NCBI RefSeq assembly: GCF_030297135.1
Contig: NZ_AP028066.1
Location: 372,001-436,000 of the forward strand
Direction: 5' to 3'
DNA length: 64,000 nt
Source of the DNA: Pseudoalteromonas apostichopi
GTDB lineage: Bacteria; Pseudomonadota; Gammaproteobacteria; Enterobacterales; Alteromonadaceae
The notes below the pieces were generated by a model. That model saw only the letters and a list, made by a program, of their open reading frames with translations. It was not told the DNA's origin and did not search any database. Made by a program: the position numbers and the translations under genes. Within the stretch, counting starts at the first letter, position 1, and each line of letters begins with the position of its first letter. Positions 43,449 to 52,526 of the stretch are shown one piece after another.

Positions 43449-44474
43449 ATGATTTTAAAAGATAAAACACCTTCAATTTCACAATCAATCAAGATTAAAG
43501 CTGGGGACAAGCAAGAGCTAGATGTTGCATTTTATTTGCGCCGAGCATTTAAAGATCACTCACAAGTGTTCGTATTTAATGATGTTAAATTTAAGCACAA
43601 TAACGAATCAGCACAGATAGACCACTTAATTGTTTATACATATGGGTTTATTTTAATCGAATCAAAAAGCATAACAGGCGAAGTTGCCATAAATGAGCAT
43701 CAGGAATGGAGCCGTAGTTATCGAGGAAAATGGCAAGGAATGCCATCACCAATAAAGCAAGTTGAACTCCAACAAGCCTTATTAAAAAGTTTAGTGACGA
43801 GTAACGCAGAGCAGTTACTTCCCAAAATATTTGGCAAATTACAGCAGAACTTCGGAGGACGAGAATGGCGTAGCATCTGCGCAATTTCGAGCAATGCCAT
43901 AATCAATCGAGATAGCATGCCACAGTCTCTTGAAGATCGATTAATTAAATCTGAATTTTTAGCTGATAAGCTTTTAGAGATAATGAAGTTACCAGCATCA
44001 CCCCCTAACCCACTGCACTTTTTTTCAACTAACGTGCGCCCATGGTTTAGTGAGGAAAGCCTATCTAAGATTTGTCAGTTTCTTTTAGCTCAAAATATTA
44101 AATCAACCGAGCAACCAGTAAACGACGAGTCACCAGTAACCCTTAATGAACCCGAATCAATTTACAAAAGTGAAGTTAAAGAAGAGGTTTTATTAAGTGC
44201 TGAGGAACCTAAAGTCATACACTTAAAGTGTAAAAATTGTAGTAATGAACACACTCTTGAAGCCCGTTCAGGACGATATGGATACTATGTCAATTGCTCA
44301 AACTGTAATACGAATACTCCGATGAAAGCACCGTGTATTAAATGTAATGATCAAAATACGAAAGTTAGTAAGCGTAAAGATACTTACTCATTGATTTGTG
44401 ATGGTTGTGGTAATAAAGCGCTAATAAAATTTGATAATAATGTCGCGTTGGCGACGGCAACCAAAGAGAAGTAA
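43449..44474 (+). CDS. NERD-domain protein with C-terminal zinc ribbons (predicted nuclease-related)
   Basis: This 341-residue protein has an N-terminal NERD domain (about 15-130): LRRAFKDHSQVFVFNDVKF, then AQIDHLIVYTYGFILIESKS. The D...ESK arrangement matches the PD-(D/E)XK-like nuclease core of NERD proteins. A variable linker (about 220-265) leads to two zinc-ribbon-like segments (LKCKNCSNEH..VNCSNCNT and PCIKCNDQN..ICDGCGNK). This suggests DNA or RNA binding and cleavage, likely in defence or DNA processing. The last eleven residues (NVALATATKEK) and the stop codon lie inside a direct repeat also found upstream of the gene, so this tail may be borrowed from a former insertion site. It stands at the left edge of the defence island. 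Confidence 0.82.
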   Translation: MILKDKTPSISQSIKIKAGDKQELDVAFYLRRAFKDHSQVFVFNDVKFKHNNESAQIDHLIVYTYGFILIESKSITGEVAINEHQEWSRSYRGKWQGMPSPIKQVELQQALLKSLVTSNAEQLLPKIFGKLQQNFGGREWRSICAISSNAIINRDSMPQSLEDRLIKSEFLADKLLEIMKLPASPPNPLHFFSTNVRPWFSEESLSKICQFLLAQNIKSTEQPVNDESPVTLNEPESIYKSEVKEEVLLSAEEPKVIHLKCKNCSNEHTLEARSGRYGYYVNCSNCNTNTPMKAPCIKCNDQNTKVSKRKDTYSLICDGCGNKALIKFDNNVALATATKEK

Positions 44475-44476
44475 AC
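44440..44476 (+). repeat. Right copy of the direct repeat flanking the NERD gene
   Basis: It begins ATGTCGCGTTGGCGACGG and ends CAAAGAGAAGTAAAC. It encodes the last codons of the NERD gene and overlaps a strong hairpin. See the left copy at 43299. Confidence 0.6.
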
Positions 44477-44492
44477 GCCGACTTCTCTTTGG
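44461..44492 (+). terminator. Hairpin overlapping the NERD stop codon
   Basis: Perfect 12-bp arms (CCAAAGAGAAGT and ACTTCTCTTTGG) with an 8-nt loop include the stop codon in the left arm/loop. No T run follows, so it may be a Rho-linked or processing site rather than a classic terminator. Confidence 0.6.
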
Positions 44493-44797
44493 AATCTCTC
44501 GGCGCCCCGAGGTTCACACTGTCCCCTCAATTTGAATTAATCAAATGAACGTAAACAGCTTAGATAGGCCATCCGTAGCCAAGCTACACTTTTTACAGCA
44601 TCCATGCTGTAAATTACTCATAATTAATTCAATTTCGGGTATGAACACAGGGAAACCAAGTTCACATCAGTCTTCACTTGATCATTATTAGCTGATATTT
44701 TGGGCGGTTGTTCAAATATACATATATATATCTTTATACGATAAATAAGGCCTGGTATTATCCATAATCTTGTAATACTGAAGTAGTTAAGTGAGTT
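44493..44797. other. Gene-free left boundary of the methyltransferase/Z1 island, with a 22-bp palindrome
   Basis: No gene is seen here. It contains a short GC hairpin (CTCGGCGCCCCGAG, near 44499) and a perfect palindrome of 10-bp arms, TTTACAGCAT-CC-ATGCTGTAAA (44592-44613), then AT-rich sequence with ATATATATAT before the methyltransferase start. The palindrome could bind a regulator of the methyltransferase gene; no separate controller gene is present. Confidence 0.55.
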
Positions 44798-46333
44798 ATG
44801 GAAAACGGTGAAATTCTTGTTATTGATTTATTTGCTGGCCCTGGTGGTCTAGGCGAAGGTATTTCAGCAACAACAGATAAGAAAGGTAATAAACCATTTG
44901 ATATTTGTATATCTGTAGAAAAAGAGCCATCAGCTCATAAGACCTTAACAACTAGAGCATTCTTCAGAAAAATAAAATCGCTAAATGGTGGATTAGACTA
45001 TTACAATAAATACTTACAAGGTGAAATATCTCGTGATGAGCTCTTCGCAAAGTTTCCTGAGCAATCAGTACTTGCCTTTAAAGAAACACTAGAAGGTCCG
45101 AAAGCTCTTGGGAATGATAATGAGCTTATTCATAACCGCATCAGAGAACTTATTAAAGGACATAATGGACCTAAACTAGTTATTGGCGGTCCACCATGCC
45201 AAGCCTATTCGCTTGCAGGTAGATCCCGTAATGCAGGCATTGAGAATTATAAAGCAGAAAAAGATCACCGTAACTTTTTATATTTAGAGTATTTAAAAGT
45301 TCTATCTATTGCTCAACCAGATATTTTCGTAATGGAAAATGTAAAAGGTATCCTCTCAGCCAAAATTAATGACAAATTAATGTTCCCCCATATACTTAAG
45401 GATCTGAGAAAGCCAGGAAGAGTTACAAAAATAAAAGGAGTCTCAGGGTACAAAATATATTCATTGGTGACACCAGCAGAAAACCCGAAAAACCCTCAAT
45501 ATAAGATATCATCTGACTTTTTAATTAAAGCTGAAAATTATGGTATTCCACAAGCTAGACATAGAGTTATTTTATTAGGTGTGAGAGAAGACTTAGATTG
45601 CATACCAAAAACAATTGATGAAGTAAAACACCGAGTAACCGTAGAGGAAGCTCTATCAGATCTGCCACCATTGCGAAGCGGGTTTTCTAAACAAACAGAT
45701 AACCAAGTTGACTGGGAAGAACAAATAGCAGAAAACGCTAAAGTGCTTACTGAGCTATTAAAGGAAAAGTTTAGTGAAGAAGAAATCTCAAACCTTTCAC
45801 TTTCTCCAATAAGGGGGCTTTCTCGTTCGTGCTCAAACAGAACAAGTGTTAAACCTAAAATGCCAAACAAAATTAGAGAATGGTACTTGAGCGATTCACC
45901 TAATATAGTACTAAATCACGAATCTAAAAAACACATGAACGCAGATCTACTCCGTTATGGATTTAGTGCGGCATTTACCAAGCTGAATAATGGCATTTCA
46001 CCTAAATCGCGAGACTTCCCACTTGAACTTGCACCTAAGCATAAAAACTGGAAATCTGGCGATCATGCTGATAGGTTTAGAACCCAAGCCGCAAATAAAC
46101 CCTCGAATACAGTGACAAGCCACATGTCAAAGGACGGGCATTCATTTATTCACTATGACCCGCAACAATGCCGAAGCCTCACTGTAAGGGAAGCAGCTCG
46201 CCTTCAAACTTTTCCTGATAATTATTTTTTTGAAGGAACAAAAACAGATCAATATGTTCAGGTAGGAAACGCAGTACCACCATATTTGGCTTTAAAAATT
46301 GGCAAAGTTGTATTAGAACTACTTAAGACTTAG
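44798..46333 (+). CDS. DNA (cytosine-5) methyltransferase
   Basis: This enzyme adds a methyl group to C5 of cytosine in a specific DNA sequence, marking self DNA. It has 511 residues. Motif I is IDLFAGPGGLGEG (about 7), motif IV is GGPPCQAYSLAGRSRN with the catalytic Cys (about 132), motif VI is ENVKGI (about 184), motif VIII is QARHRVILLGV (about 252) and motif X is VQVGNAVPPYLALK near the C terminus. The region between VIII and IX (about 285-430) is the target-recognition part; the sequence recognised cannot be predicted. It starts the island and has its own promoter region. The GIY-YIG gene converges on it with 24 bp between stop codons. Vsr-type repair genes, often beside such enzymes, are absent. 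Confidence 0.95.
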   Translation: MENGEILVIDLFAGPGGLGEGISATTDKKGNKPFDICISVEKEPSAHKTLTTRAFFRKIKSLNGGLDYYNKYLQGEISRDELFAKFPEQSVLAFKETLEGPKALGNDNELIHNRIRELIKGHNGPKLVIGGPPCQAYSLAGRSRNAGIENYKAEKDHRNFLYLEYLKVLSIAQPDIFVMENVKGILSAKINDKLMFPHILKDLRKPGRVTKIKGVSGYKIYSLVTPAENPKNPQYKISSDFLIKAENYGIPQARHRVILLGVREDLDCIPKTIDEVKHRVTVEEALSDLPPLRSGFSKQTDNQVDWEEQIAENAKVLTELLKEKFSEEEISNLSLSPIRGLSRSCSNRTSVKPKMPNKIREWYLSDSPNIVLNHESKKHMNADLLRYGFSAAFTKLNNGISPKSRDFPLELAPKHKNWKSGDHADRFRTQAANKPSNTVTSHMSKDGHSFIHYDPQQCRSLTVREAARLQTFPDNYFFEGTKTDQYVQVGNAVPPYLALKIGKVVLELLKT

Positions 46334-46357
46334 TAGTTTAAAGATTTAGAGTTATTT

Positions 46358-46933
46358 TCAGGATTTCTTATATATTCTTCGATTAGCTCGTTTTTCAGTG
46401 GTGAGCACTCCCTCTTTCATTAAAAGCCCTAACACACTGTAGGTTAAATAATCTTGCTGCCTTCCTTGGTTGTCTGATTGAAGACCCAAATAATGTGCGC
46501 AATCAGCATTTGTAATTCCGCCTGCGTTTTCTTCAGATAACGACACTATTGCATCTTTGATCAACTTTAAACCAAGTTGTGCCTTTTCTACTGAACCAAC
46601 AGGAACGACAATGTTTCTATCGACTTTTCTTTTTATAGATTTTGGAATAACAGAATTATATAGTACCCCGCCACTCTCAATTGTTCCTAAGCCACTAATC
46701 AATTCTAATTCAATTTGAAGCGCTAGTTCTTCAGTTAAATTTTCAACTACTTTATGAACAATTGGTGTAAATCCTGACTCAATAATTTTCTGTATGTATT
46801 TCCCTTTATTTGTTCCATCTATATTCCGTAAGTGTTCCGTAGCCCTACTGCCTGTGCCTTTCCCAGTATAAAAAACTTTAGCTGGTCGGCACCTAGGATC
46901 TTTAAGCATATATACGTAATAAGTAGAGGACAT
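46358..46933 (-). CDS. GIY-YIG nuclease-family protein
   Basis: This 191-residue protein has an N-terminal GIY-YIG domain (about 3-95). The first strand is YYVYML (GIY equivalent, residues 5-10), the second is VFYTGKGTGSRATEH (YIG equivalent with the conserved Arg near 30), a Glu lies in LALQIELELI, and an Asn lies in LYNSV. The LKDPR..FYTGKG form is that of the LEM-3/UPF-type subgroup. The C-terminal half (about 105-191) looks like a winged-helix DNA-binding domain. All expected catalytic positions seem present. It sits on the opposite strand, between the methyltransferase and the five-gene operon, in the place where a Vsr or restriction endonuclease is usual. Its role as a nuclease of this system is inferred. 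Confidence 0.8.
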   Translation of the reverse strand: MSSTYYVYMLKDPRCRPAKVFYTGKGTGSRATEHLRNIDGTNKGKYIQKIIESGFTPIVHKVVENLTEELALQIELELISGLGTIESGGVLYNSVIPKSIKRKVDRNIVVPVGSVEKAQLGLKLIKDAIVSLSEENAGGITNADCAHYLGLQSDNQGRQQDYLTYSVLGLLMKEGVLTTEKRANRRIYKKS

Positions 46934-47068
46934 CTAAATTTCCTTGTAACAAAAAGTGAAGTTCTTTTACTATGCATCTAGAGTTTTAAATAGATCAATG
47001 ATTTTTATATAGAATTATGTTAAACATACTCTCAATTTCACTTTAAAATAATAAAGGATATTGCACAA

Positions 47069-47410
47069 ATGGATTTTGAAAAATCACTAGTTATGGTTGT
47101 TCTCTATATATCAAGTAACGACGGTGTATTTTCCCAAGAAGAAGAGAGTGAGTTAATAAGACTAGTAATCCAAAACATTCCAAATATTAGCAGGCAGTCA
47201 CTAGATTCTTGGATCGATGAATTCTTTGAAGAAGACCTTCAATTAGAATGTTACTGCGAACAAATTACCGATAAAGAAAATCAACTACTTGCACTTAGCT
47301 TAGCGGTTAAAACTGCCTCAGCAGACGGTTTAGATCTAAAAGAAAACTTAGCCCTCCACAAGGTAATGAATTTTTGGAAAATATCTTGGAAGGAGATAAC
47401 AAGTGCCTGA
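47069..47410 (+). CDS. TerB-like small acidic protein
   Basis: This 113-residue, all-helical acidic protein contains LVMVVLYISSNDGVFSQEEESEL (about 7-29) and LALSLAVKTASADGLDLKENLALHKV (about 72-97). Each half has the helix-Asp-Gly-Glu pattern of TerB-like proteins (metal-binding acidic residues after Asp-Gly). It is the first gene of the operon and overlaps the GHKL ATPase gene by 8 bases, so a fixed ratio of the two is likely. A role as a sensor or assembly factor for the ATPase would fit known TerB links to stress and phage-defence gene sets. The family call rests on pattern only. Confidence 0.5.
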   Translation: MDFEKSLVMVVLYISSNDGVFSQEEESELIRLVIQNIPNISRQSLDSWIDEFFEEDLQLECYCEQITDKENQLLALSLAVKTASADGLDLKENLALHKVMNFWKISWKEITSA

Positions 47411-48761
47411 ACACATAGACCTTTCTCCAAACCCTAAATCACATATTAAAACGTTAGCAAGAATAGGGTACAACCTTAACTCTGCAATAAGCGATATTAT
47501 CGATAATTCTGTCACTGCAGAATCTAACAACATCTACACAGAAATAAATATTATTGATGAGAAAGCCGTTTTAATTATTCTAGATGATGGCTACGGAATG
47601 ACCCCTGAGACGCTTATAGACTCAATGCGAATTGGGTGTAAAGACCCTGCAGATATTAGAAGCGAGTTTGATCTGGGCCGATTTGGTTCAGGAATGAAAA
47701 TGGCTAGTTTTTCACAAGCGAGAAAGCTTACAGTTATAAGTAAAGACTCAAGCTCAAAACCCCAGAGTGCAACTTGGGATTTGGATTTAGTTGAACATGA
47801 AAATGCCTGGAAACTAATCAAACACTCCGAAGTAGAAACAAAAGATTTATGTTCCAAATTCAATATCCTATTGGATAAACAAGGGACGGCCATCATATGG
47901 GAAAATATAGGAAAATATGATGGATATCCAGTTCCAGAGCTTCAAGTTGCCTTAGGTCAAGACCTGACTAATTTAAAAAGCTATGTTCGCTTACACTTTC
48001 ACAAGTTTATGGAAGGTAAAAGAGCGATTAATTTCTATTTTAACTATCAAAAGCTAGAACATTTCGATCCCTTTTTAAGAAGCCGTAACGGCTATCAAGA
48101 AGGTCCATCTCAAAAGTTTAGGGTTAAGAAAGGTGGAAGCATTGAGCTCAGAGTGCATATACTCCCTCACGAGTCAAAGTTAACAAAATCTGATTTAGTA
48201 AAGTTAGGTGGCACAGATCAGATAACTGCTAACCAGGGGCTATACGTTTATAGAGCAAATCGGCTCATTATCTCAGGTGGTTGGTTTGGCTTAACTAGAT
48301 TGTCACAATTGGGAAAGCTAGCGAGAGTGGAGGTAAATATTCCAACTAGTTTAGACGAAGAATGGTCTACTGATGTCAAAAAGTCATCTCTCGAAATACC
48401 GCACAAAGTAAAAGCAAAGCTTAGGCAGTTAATAAGAGAACCTATAAAAAGATCGCAGAAAACATATCGATACAGAGGCAAACTTGAAGAAGCAAACGCT
48501 TTTTGGAAAGTAAATGAAAATGAAAGAGACAAGAGTATCAGTTATGAAGTATCTGCGGATAACACACACCTGATTAGCCTTTTGTCAACGCTAGACAAAG
48601 TACAAGCCAAAAACCTTATTGGGTATTTACAGCACCTATCCGAAGAAATACCAATTCATCATATATATGAAAAAATGTCATCGGAACCAAACCAGATTAA
48701 TCAAAACGATATTAGCTATGACGACTTAGTAGAGGGATTTAAAGAACTATGGAAAAAGTAG
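47403..48761 (+). CDS. GHKL ATPase of the MORC/MutL-like defence group
   Basis: This 452-residue protein has the GHKL fold: N-box SDIIDNSVTAESNN (about 30-43), G1 box DDGYGMTPETL (about 60-70) and G2 loop LGRFGSGMKMASFS (about 93-106). It has an S5-like domain with NQGLYVYRANRLIISGGW (about 277-294), the motif typical of MORC-like and MutL-like proteins. Such ATPases close like a clamp on DNA and drive effector steps. Start is a GTG within the end of the TerB-like gene. Its 3' end overlaps the Z1 gene by 13 bases. The pairing with a Z1 helicase and a cytosine methyltransferase is known from comparative genomics of restriction-modification systems. Confidence 0.9.
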   Translation: MPEHIDLSPNPKSHIKTLARIGYNLNSAISDIIDNSVTAESNNIYTEINIIDEKAVLIILDDGYGMTPETLIDSMRIGCKDPADIRSEFDLGRFGSGMKMASFSQARKLTVISKDSSSKPQSATWDLDLVEHENAWKLIKHSEVETKDLCSKFNILLDKQGTAIIWENIGKYDGYPVPELQVALGQDLTNLKSYVRLHFHKFMEGKRAINFYFNYQKLEHFDPFLRSRNGYQEGPSQKFRVKKGGSIELRVHILPHESKLTKSDLVKLGGTDQITANQGLYVYRANRLIISGGWFGLTRLSQLGKLARVEVNIPTSLDEEWSTDVKKSSLEIPHKVKAKLRQLIREPIKRSQKTYRYRGKLEEANAFWKVNENERDKSISYEVSADNTHLISLLSTLDKVQAKNLIGYLQHLSEEIPIHHIYEKMSSEPNQINQNDISYDDLVEGFKELWKK

Positions 48762-51544
48762 TAATTGAAGATTGCACCAATACTCTTCTTAGGATTTTTA
48801 ACGAAGCTAAAGCATCTGGTAAGACAGTTGATACTGAATTTATAGGTAGCACTATTGAACAACTAAAGACGATGCTCCCGCAATACGGCTCATTTACTGA
48901 AGAAGATTGGAAAACCATAAAGTTTAAAATAGAAACAACCATAAACGTAGAAATCGATGAACCTCCTATTATCCTTGCAAACCCAAAAGTAGAAAGATGG
49001 TTAGATCACAAAAGAGGTGAATTAGATTGGGTATATTGGAAGGCTTATGAAGAATACTTGTTAGATCAGGGAAGAAACAAAGATGTAATTAAGAAAACTG
49101 AAGAAACAATAGATGAAATTTTAGACTGCTCTGGAGACCCTAGTAAAGAAGGTAATTGGAATCGAAGAGGATTGGTGATGGGCAACGTCCAATCTGGAAA
49201 AACTCAAAATTACTTAGGTTTAATAAACAAAGCTGTTGATGCAGGATACAAAGTAATAATTGTTCTTGGAGGTCACCTAAATGAGTTGAGGAAGCAGACT
49301 CAGATAAGATTAGATGAAGGTGTAACGGGAAGAGAGTCTATAAAACGCTATGAAGGAGGTTTACCAATAGGTGTTGGTAAATACAGAGATCCAAGTTATG
49401 TCGCACATCCACTGACAACGATAGAAGGCGACTTTAGCAAGCCTGTAGCAAATAGATTCGGTATTAATTTCACAAAGGTCGAAGGTCCTATAATTTTTGT
49501 TATCAAGAAATGGGCTTCTGTCTTAAATAACTTATATGAATGGATAGAAAATCATCACGGGCTAAATGCGGAAGAAGGGAAAAAACTAGATACTCAGCTT
49601 TTGTTAATTGACGACGAAGCTGATTACGCCTCAATTAACACGAAACATGAAAAAGGTGACATAACAGCTATCAATAACAATATAAGAAAGTTGTTATCTC
49701 TTTTTAATAGATCTTCATATATCGGTTATACAGCAACACCTTTTGCTAACATATTTATTGATCCTGACGAGGAACATGTAGATATTGGTGATGATCTTTT
49801 CCCCGAAGACTTCATGATCCGAATTCCCACTCCTGATAGTTACGTTGGACAAAAACACTTTTTTCAATCTAATGATGACAGTAAGGCCGATCCAGTTGTC
49901 ATAATTGACGACAATGAAGTTCTTTTACCTGCAAAAAGTAACAAAGAGACTCTCGTAGGTGTATTGCCAGAATCACTAAAGGAAGCAGTCAGATGTTATT
50001 TAATTACTGTTGCAGTGAGGTCACTTAAGGGCACGCCTAAGGCACATAGCACAATGCTAATTAACATGACTCACTTAACTCTTCTACAAGATAAAATTGC
50101 AGAAGTAGTTGATGAATACATGGATGAAATACGCAGCGCCGCTGATTTTGCACTGGGTTACTCGATGGAACAAGCGGTTAAAAAAAGTCGGGTGATCTCA
50201 GATATTAAAGACAGCTTTTATAAGTTTTATGAAATAAATGAATCTTTTGAGGAAATTTTTAATCATTTAAAGAGAGCTATTGGTAAAACGAAGGTATTCG
50301 CTGTACACGGCAAGTCAGGAGAAAGTTTAGACTACTCCGCATACAAAGCTAACGGCTTATCAGCAATTGTTATTGGAGGTCATAAGCTTTCTCGAGGATT
50401 GACCTTGGAAGGCCTAACAGTATCCTACTTTACAAGAAACTCGAAAACATACGATACGTTAATGCAAATGTGCCGCTGGTTTGGATATAGACCGGGTTAT
50501 AAAGATCTATGCAAATTATTTATTACAGAGGAATCTTTTGAATGGTATAGATTTATTTCCAATGCTATTGATGAGCTCTACCTTGAATTAAGTCGAATGT
50601 CAGAACAAAAGAAAACCCCTGGCGAATTTGGATTGAAGGTTAGAGAGCATCCAGGAGCGTTGTTGATTACTGCGAAACAGAAGATGAATGCGGCACACAA
50701 CCATACTCGCTCGCTAGACTTAGCTGGGAGGAGATTAAGAAAGTATGAATTTTACGTTTCGGATGAAAATAACTTAAACAATTTAAATGTTACTAGGAAC
50801 CTGATAAATTGTCTATTTGATGAAGGTGTAAATCAATACAGTGCCGCTGATGGCTCAACTATCTTTTATGATGTAGATCACTCTTTCATTAAAGACTTTA
50901 TTTCAGATACGAAGTATGTGGAGGGAGAAGTCACCGATGATTTGTTACTACAGTATATTTCTAAACTTGAAAAGTCTGGTTTACCTAAATTTACCGTATG
51001 TATCAAAAATATAAAAAACGATAAGAATTTATGGTGGTCTCAAAAGCAAGTTCAGGATGGAGATCCTGAGTTGCCAAGTATCATTTCATTAGATCATAGA
51101 TTACCTCAAATAAAACCGTCCAAGCGGAAGTTATTGGCATCTGTCAGCGGAAATACTGTTTGCTGGGAGAGACAAGAGATTGGTGATAAGCATGACGAAA
51201 GGTATTTCTTGCAAGACCCCGATAATGCACCAGCAGAATCGAACCCCTTTTATTATATTACAAATCCAGAGCGCAACCAGCCAGGGCTAATAATATACAC
51301 GCTATCTATCGGCACATTACCTAAAAATGCTAAGAAGGGTGGCGATGAGATTTTAGGAGTTCCTCACAAAGATCCAACGATTAGCTACTCAGTCTCTTTT
51401 CCTTTACTCGAAAACTTAAAAGGTAAGTCAAAAAGAGAGATTGATCGTCTGAGCAGAGCAACAAAAGTCTCCTATGTAGTTAATCAGATATGGAAAGCTC
51501 TCAATGAAGAGCTTGTACTTGAGTATGAAGATGATGGCGAATAA
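48749..51544 (+). CDS. Z1-domain superfamily 2 helicase/ATPase
   Basis: This large protein has 931 residues. The Walker A loop is GNVQSGKTQNYLGLI (about 144-158), Walker B is LLIDDEADYA (about 284-293), YIGYTATPFANIF (about 325-337) corresponds to helicase motif III, and VIGGHKLSRGLTLEGL (about 540-556) with MCRWFGYRPGY form the Z1 signature. It probably moves along or opens DNA for the nuclease partners. Its start overlaps the ATPase gene by 13 bases and its end overlaps the PD-(D/E)XK gene. Z1 genes are regularly found with MORC-like ATPases, DUF4420 and AIPR genes. The domain call is secure; substrate and polarity are unknown. Confidence 0.93.
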   Translation: MEKVVIEDCTNTLLRIFNEAKASGKTVDTEFIGSTIEQLKTMLPQYGSFTEEDWKTIKFKIETTINVEIDEPPIILANPKVERWLDHKRGELDWVYWKAYEEYLLDQGRNKDVIKKTEETIDEILDCSGDPSKEGNWNRRGLVMGNVQSGKTQNYLGLINKAVDAGYKVIIVLGGHLNELRKQTQIRLDEGVTGRESIKRYEGGLPIGVGKYRDPSYVAHPLTTIEGDFSKPVANRFGINFTKVEGPIIFVIKKWASVLNNLYEWIENHHGLNAEEGKKLDTQLLLIDDEADYASINTKHEKGDITAINNNIRKLLSLFNRSSYIGYTATPFANIFIDPDEEHVDIGDDLFPEDFMIRIPTPDSYVGQKHFFQSNDDSKADPVVIIDDNEVLLPAKSNKETLVGVLPESLKEAVRCYLITVAVRSLKGTPKAHSTMLINMTHLTLLQDKIAEVVDEYMDEIRSAADFALGYSMEQAVKKSRVISDIKDSFYKFYEINESFEEIFNHLKRAIGKTKVFAVHGKSGESLDYSAYKANGLSAIVIGGHKLSRGLTLEGLTVSYFTRNSKTYDTLMQMCRWFGYRPGYKDLCKLFITEESFEWYRFISNAIDELYLELSRMSEQKKTPGEFGLKVREHPGALLITAKQKMNAAHNHTRSLDLAGRRLRKYEFYVSDENNLNNLNVTRNLINCLFDEGVNQYSAADGSTIFYDVDHSFIKDFISDTKYVEGEVTDDLLLQYISKLEKSGLPKFTVCIKNIKNDKNLWWSQKQVQDGDPELPSIISLDHRLPQIKPSKRKLLASVSGNTVCWERQEIGDKHDERYFLQDPDNAPAESNPFYYITNPERNQPGLIIYTLSIGTLPKNAKKGGDEILGVPHKDPTISYSVSFPLLENLKGKSKREIDRLSRATKVSYVVNQIWKALNEELVLEYEDDGE

Positions 51545-52526
51545 CTATCGAGAGTTTTTTAAAGATAACCCTTGGGAAGGAATAGAATCGGGTTCTTATC
51601 CGTCTTCAGCTAGAAGGTTGTATAAAGAGGATTCTAGGTTTTGGGTTTCAATTAATGCAGAAGGAAACTTTCTATTTTTTGCAGAAGAAGAAGGTTATTT
51701 TGAATTTGATATAACCAATAAATTGGACTGTCTAGACATTAGACTAGATCAGGTTAATGATAAAACTCGACTTATATGTATTCTTACAGACGCCGAAATG
51801 TTTGATAAGTTTCGTACAATTGCTAAGGATGTTGCGGCATATTCGACAGAGTATGGCGGTTTGAATATGTTCCGTAGTGTTATATTGAGAATTTATTCAT
51901 GGAGTGAATTTTTGAAACCATCAAGGTCAGGACTGGGGTTTCGTGAGCTAATTGGATTTTGGGGCGAATTATTTATATTTCACGAATACTTCACTAAAAA
52001 TTGCGGATTTCAAAATGCTTTGAAGGCATGGATAGGACCAGAAAACAAAAAGCAGGACTTTACTTTTAATAATGTTTCTTTCGAGATCAAAACCAGCATC
52101 GTTGGTGATGATAATAACCTTAAGATTTCTTCAATTGAACAGCTTCAAAAGGTTACAACCAATCTATACCTAATAGCTTTTAGAATTAATGAGAGTTTCG
52201 AGTATTCAGGTTTAAGTGTCACAGATTTGGTAGATAAATGCTTATCATTAATCGGTAATAACGAAGCATTGAAAAGTGAGTTTCAACATAAGATCTCAGA
52301 CAAATATGGTAAAGCCAATGATGTTGAACTTGAACGAAAATTCATTGATATAAATATGGTAACTTATGAAATATCAGAAGACTTTCCTCGAATAGTCCCA
52401 GACAACTTGCCGCATGAAAAAATACTAAAAGTGAAATACACAATAGATGGAAATTCGCTTGAGAAACATATAACTTCAAAAACAATAAGGGAGATTATTG
52501 AAAATGGAACAGCTACTTCAGTTTAA
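51525..52526 (+). CDS. PD-(D/E)XK motif protein (DUF4420)
   Basis: This predicted endonuclease has about 333 residues. The core is LGFRELIGFWGELFIF (about 138-153, catalytic-helix Glu), followed by KQDFTFNNVSFEIKTS (about 175-190), which gives D...ExK of the PD-(D/E)XK fold. The open frame begins at 51504, inside the Z1 gene. ATGs at 51525, 51531 and 51534 are all possible and I list the first. Genes on both sides overlap it. It is the most likely DNA-cutting subunit of the island. DUF4420 is commonly linked with Z1 and AIPR genes. Cleavage specificity cannot be inferred. Confidence 0.88.
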   Translation: MKMMANNYREFFKDNPWEGIESGSYPSSARRLYKEDSRFWVSINAEGNFLFFAEEEGYFEFDITNKLDCLDIRLDQVNDKTRLICILTDAEMFDKFRTIAKDVAAYSTEYGGLNMFRSVILRIYSWSEFLKPSRSGLGFRELIGFWGELFIFHEYFTKNCGFQNALKAWIGPENKKQDFTFNNVSFEIKTSIVGDDNNLKISSIEQLQKVTTNLYLIAFRINESFEYSGLSVTDLVDKCLSLIGNNEALKSEFQHKISDKYGKANDVELERKFIDINMVTYEISEDFPRIVPDNLPHEKILKVKYTIDGNSLEKHITSKTIREIIENGTATSV

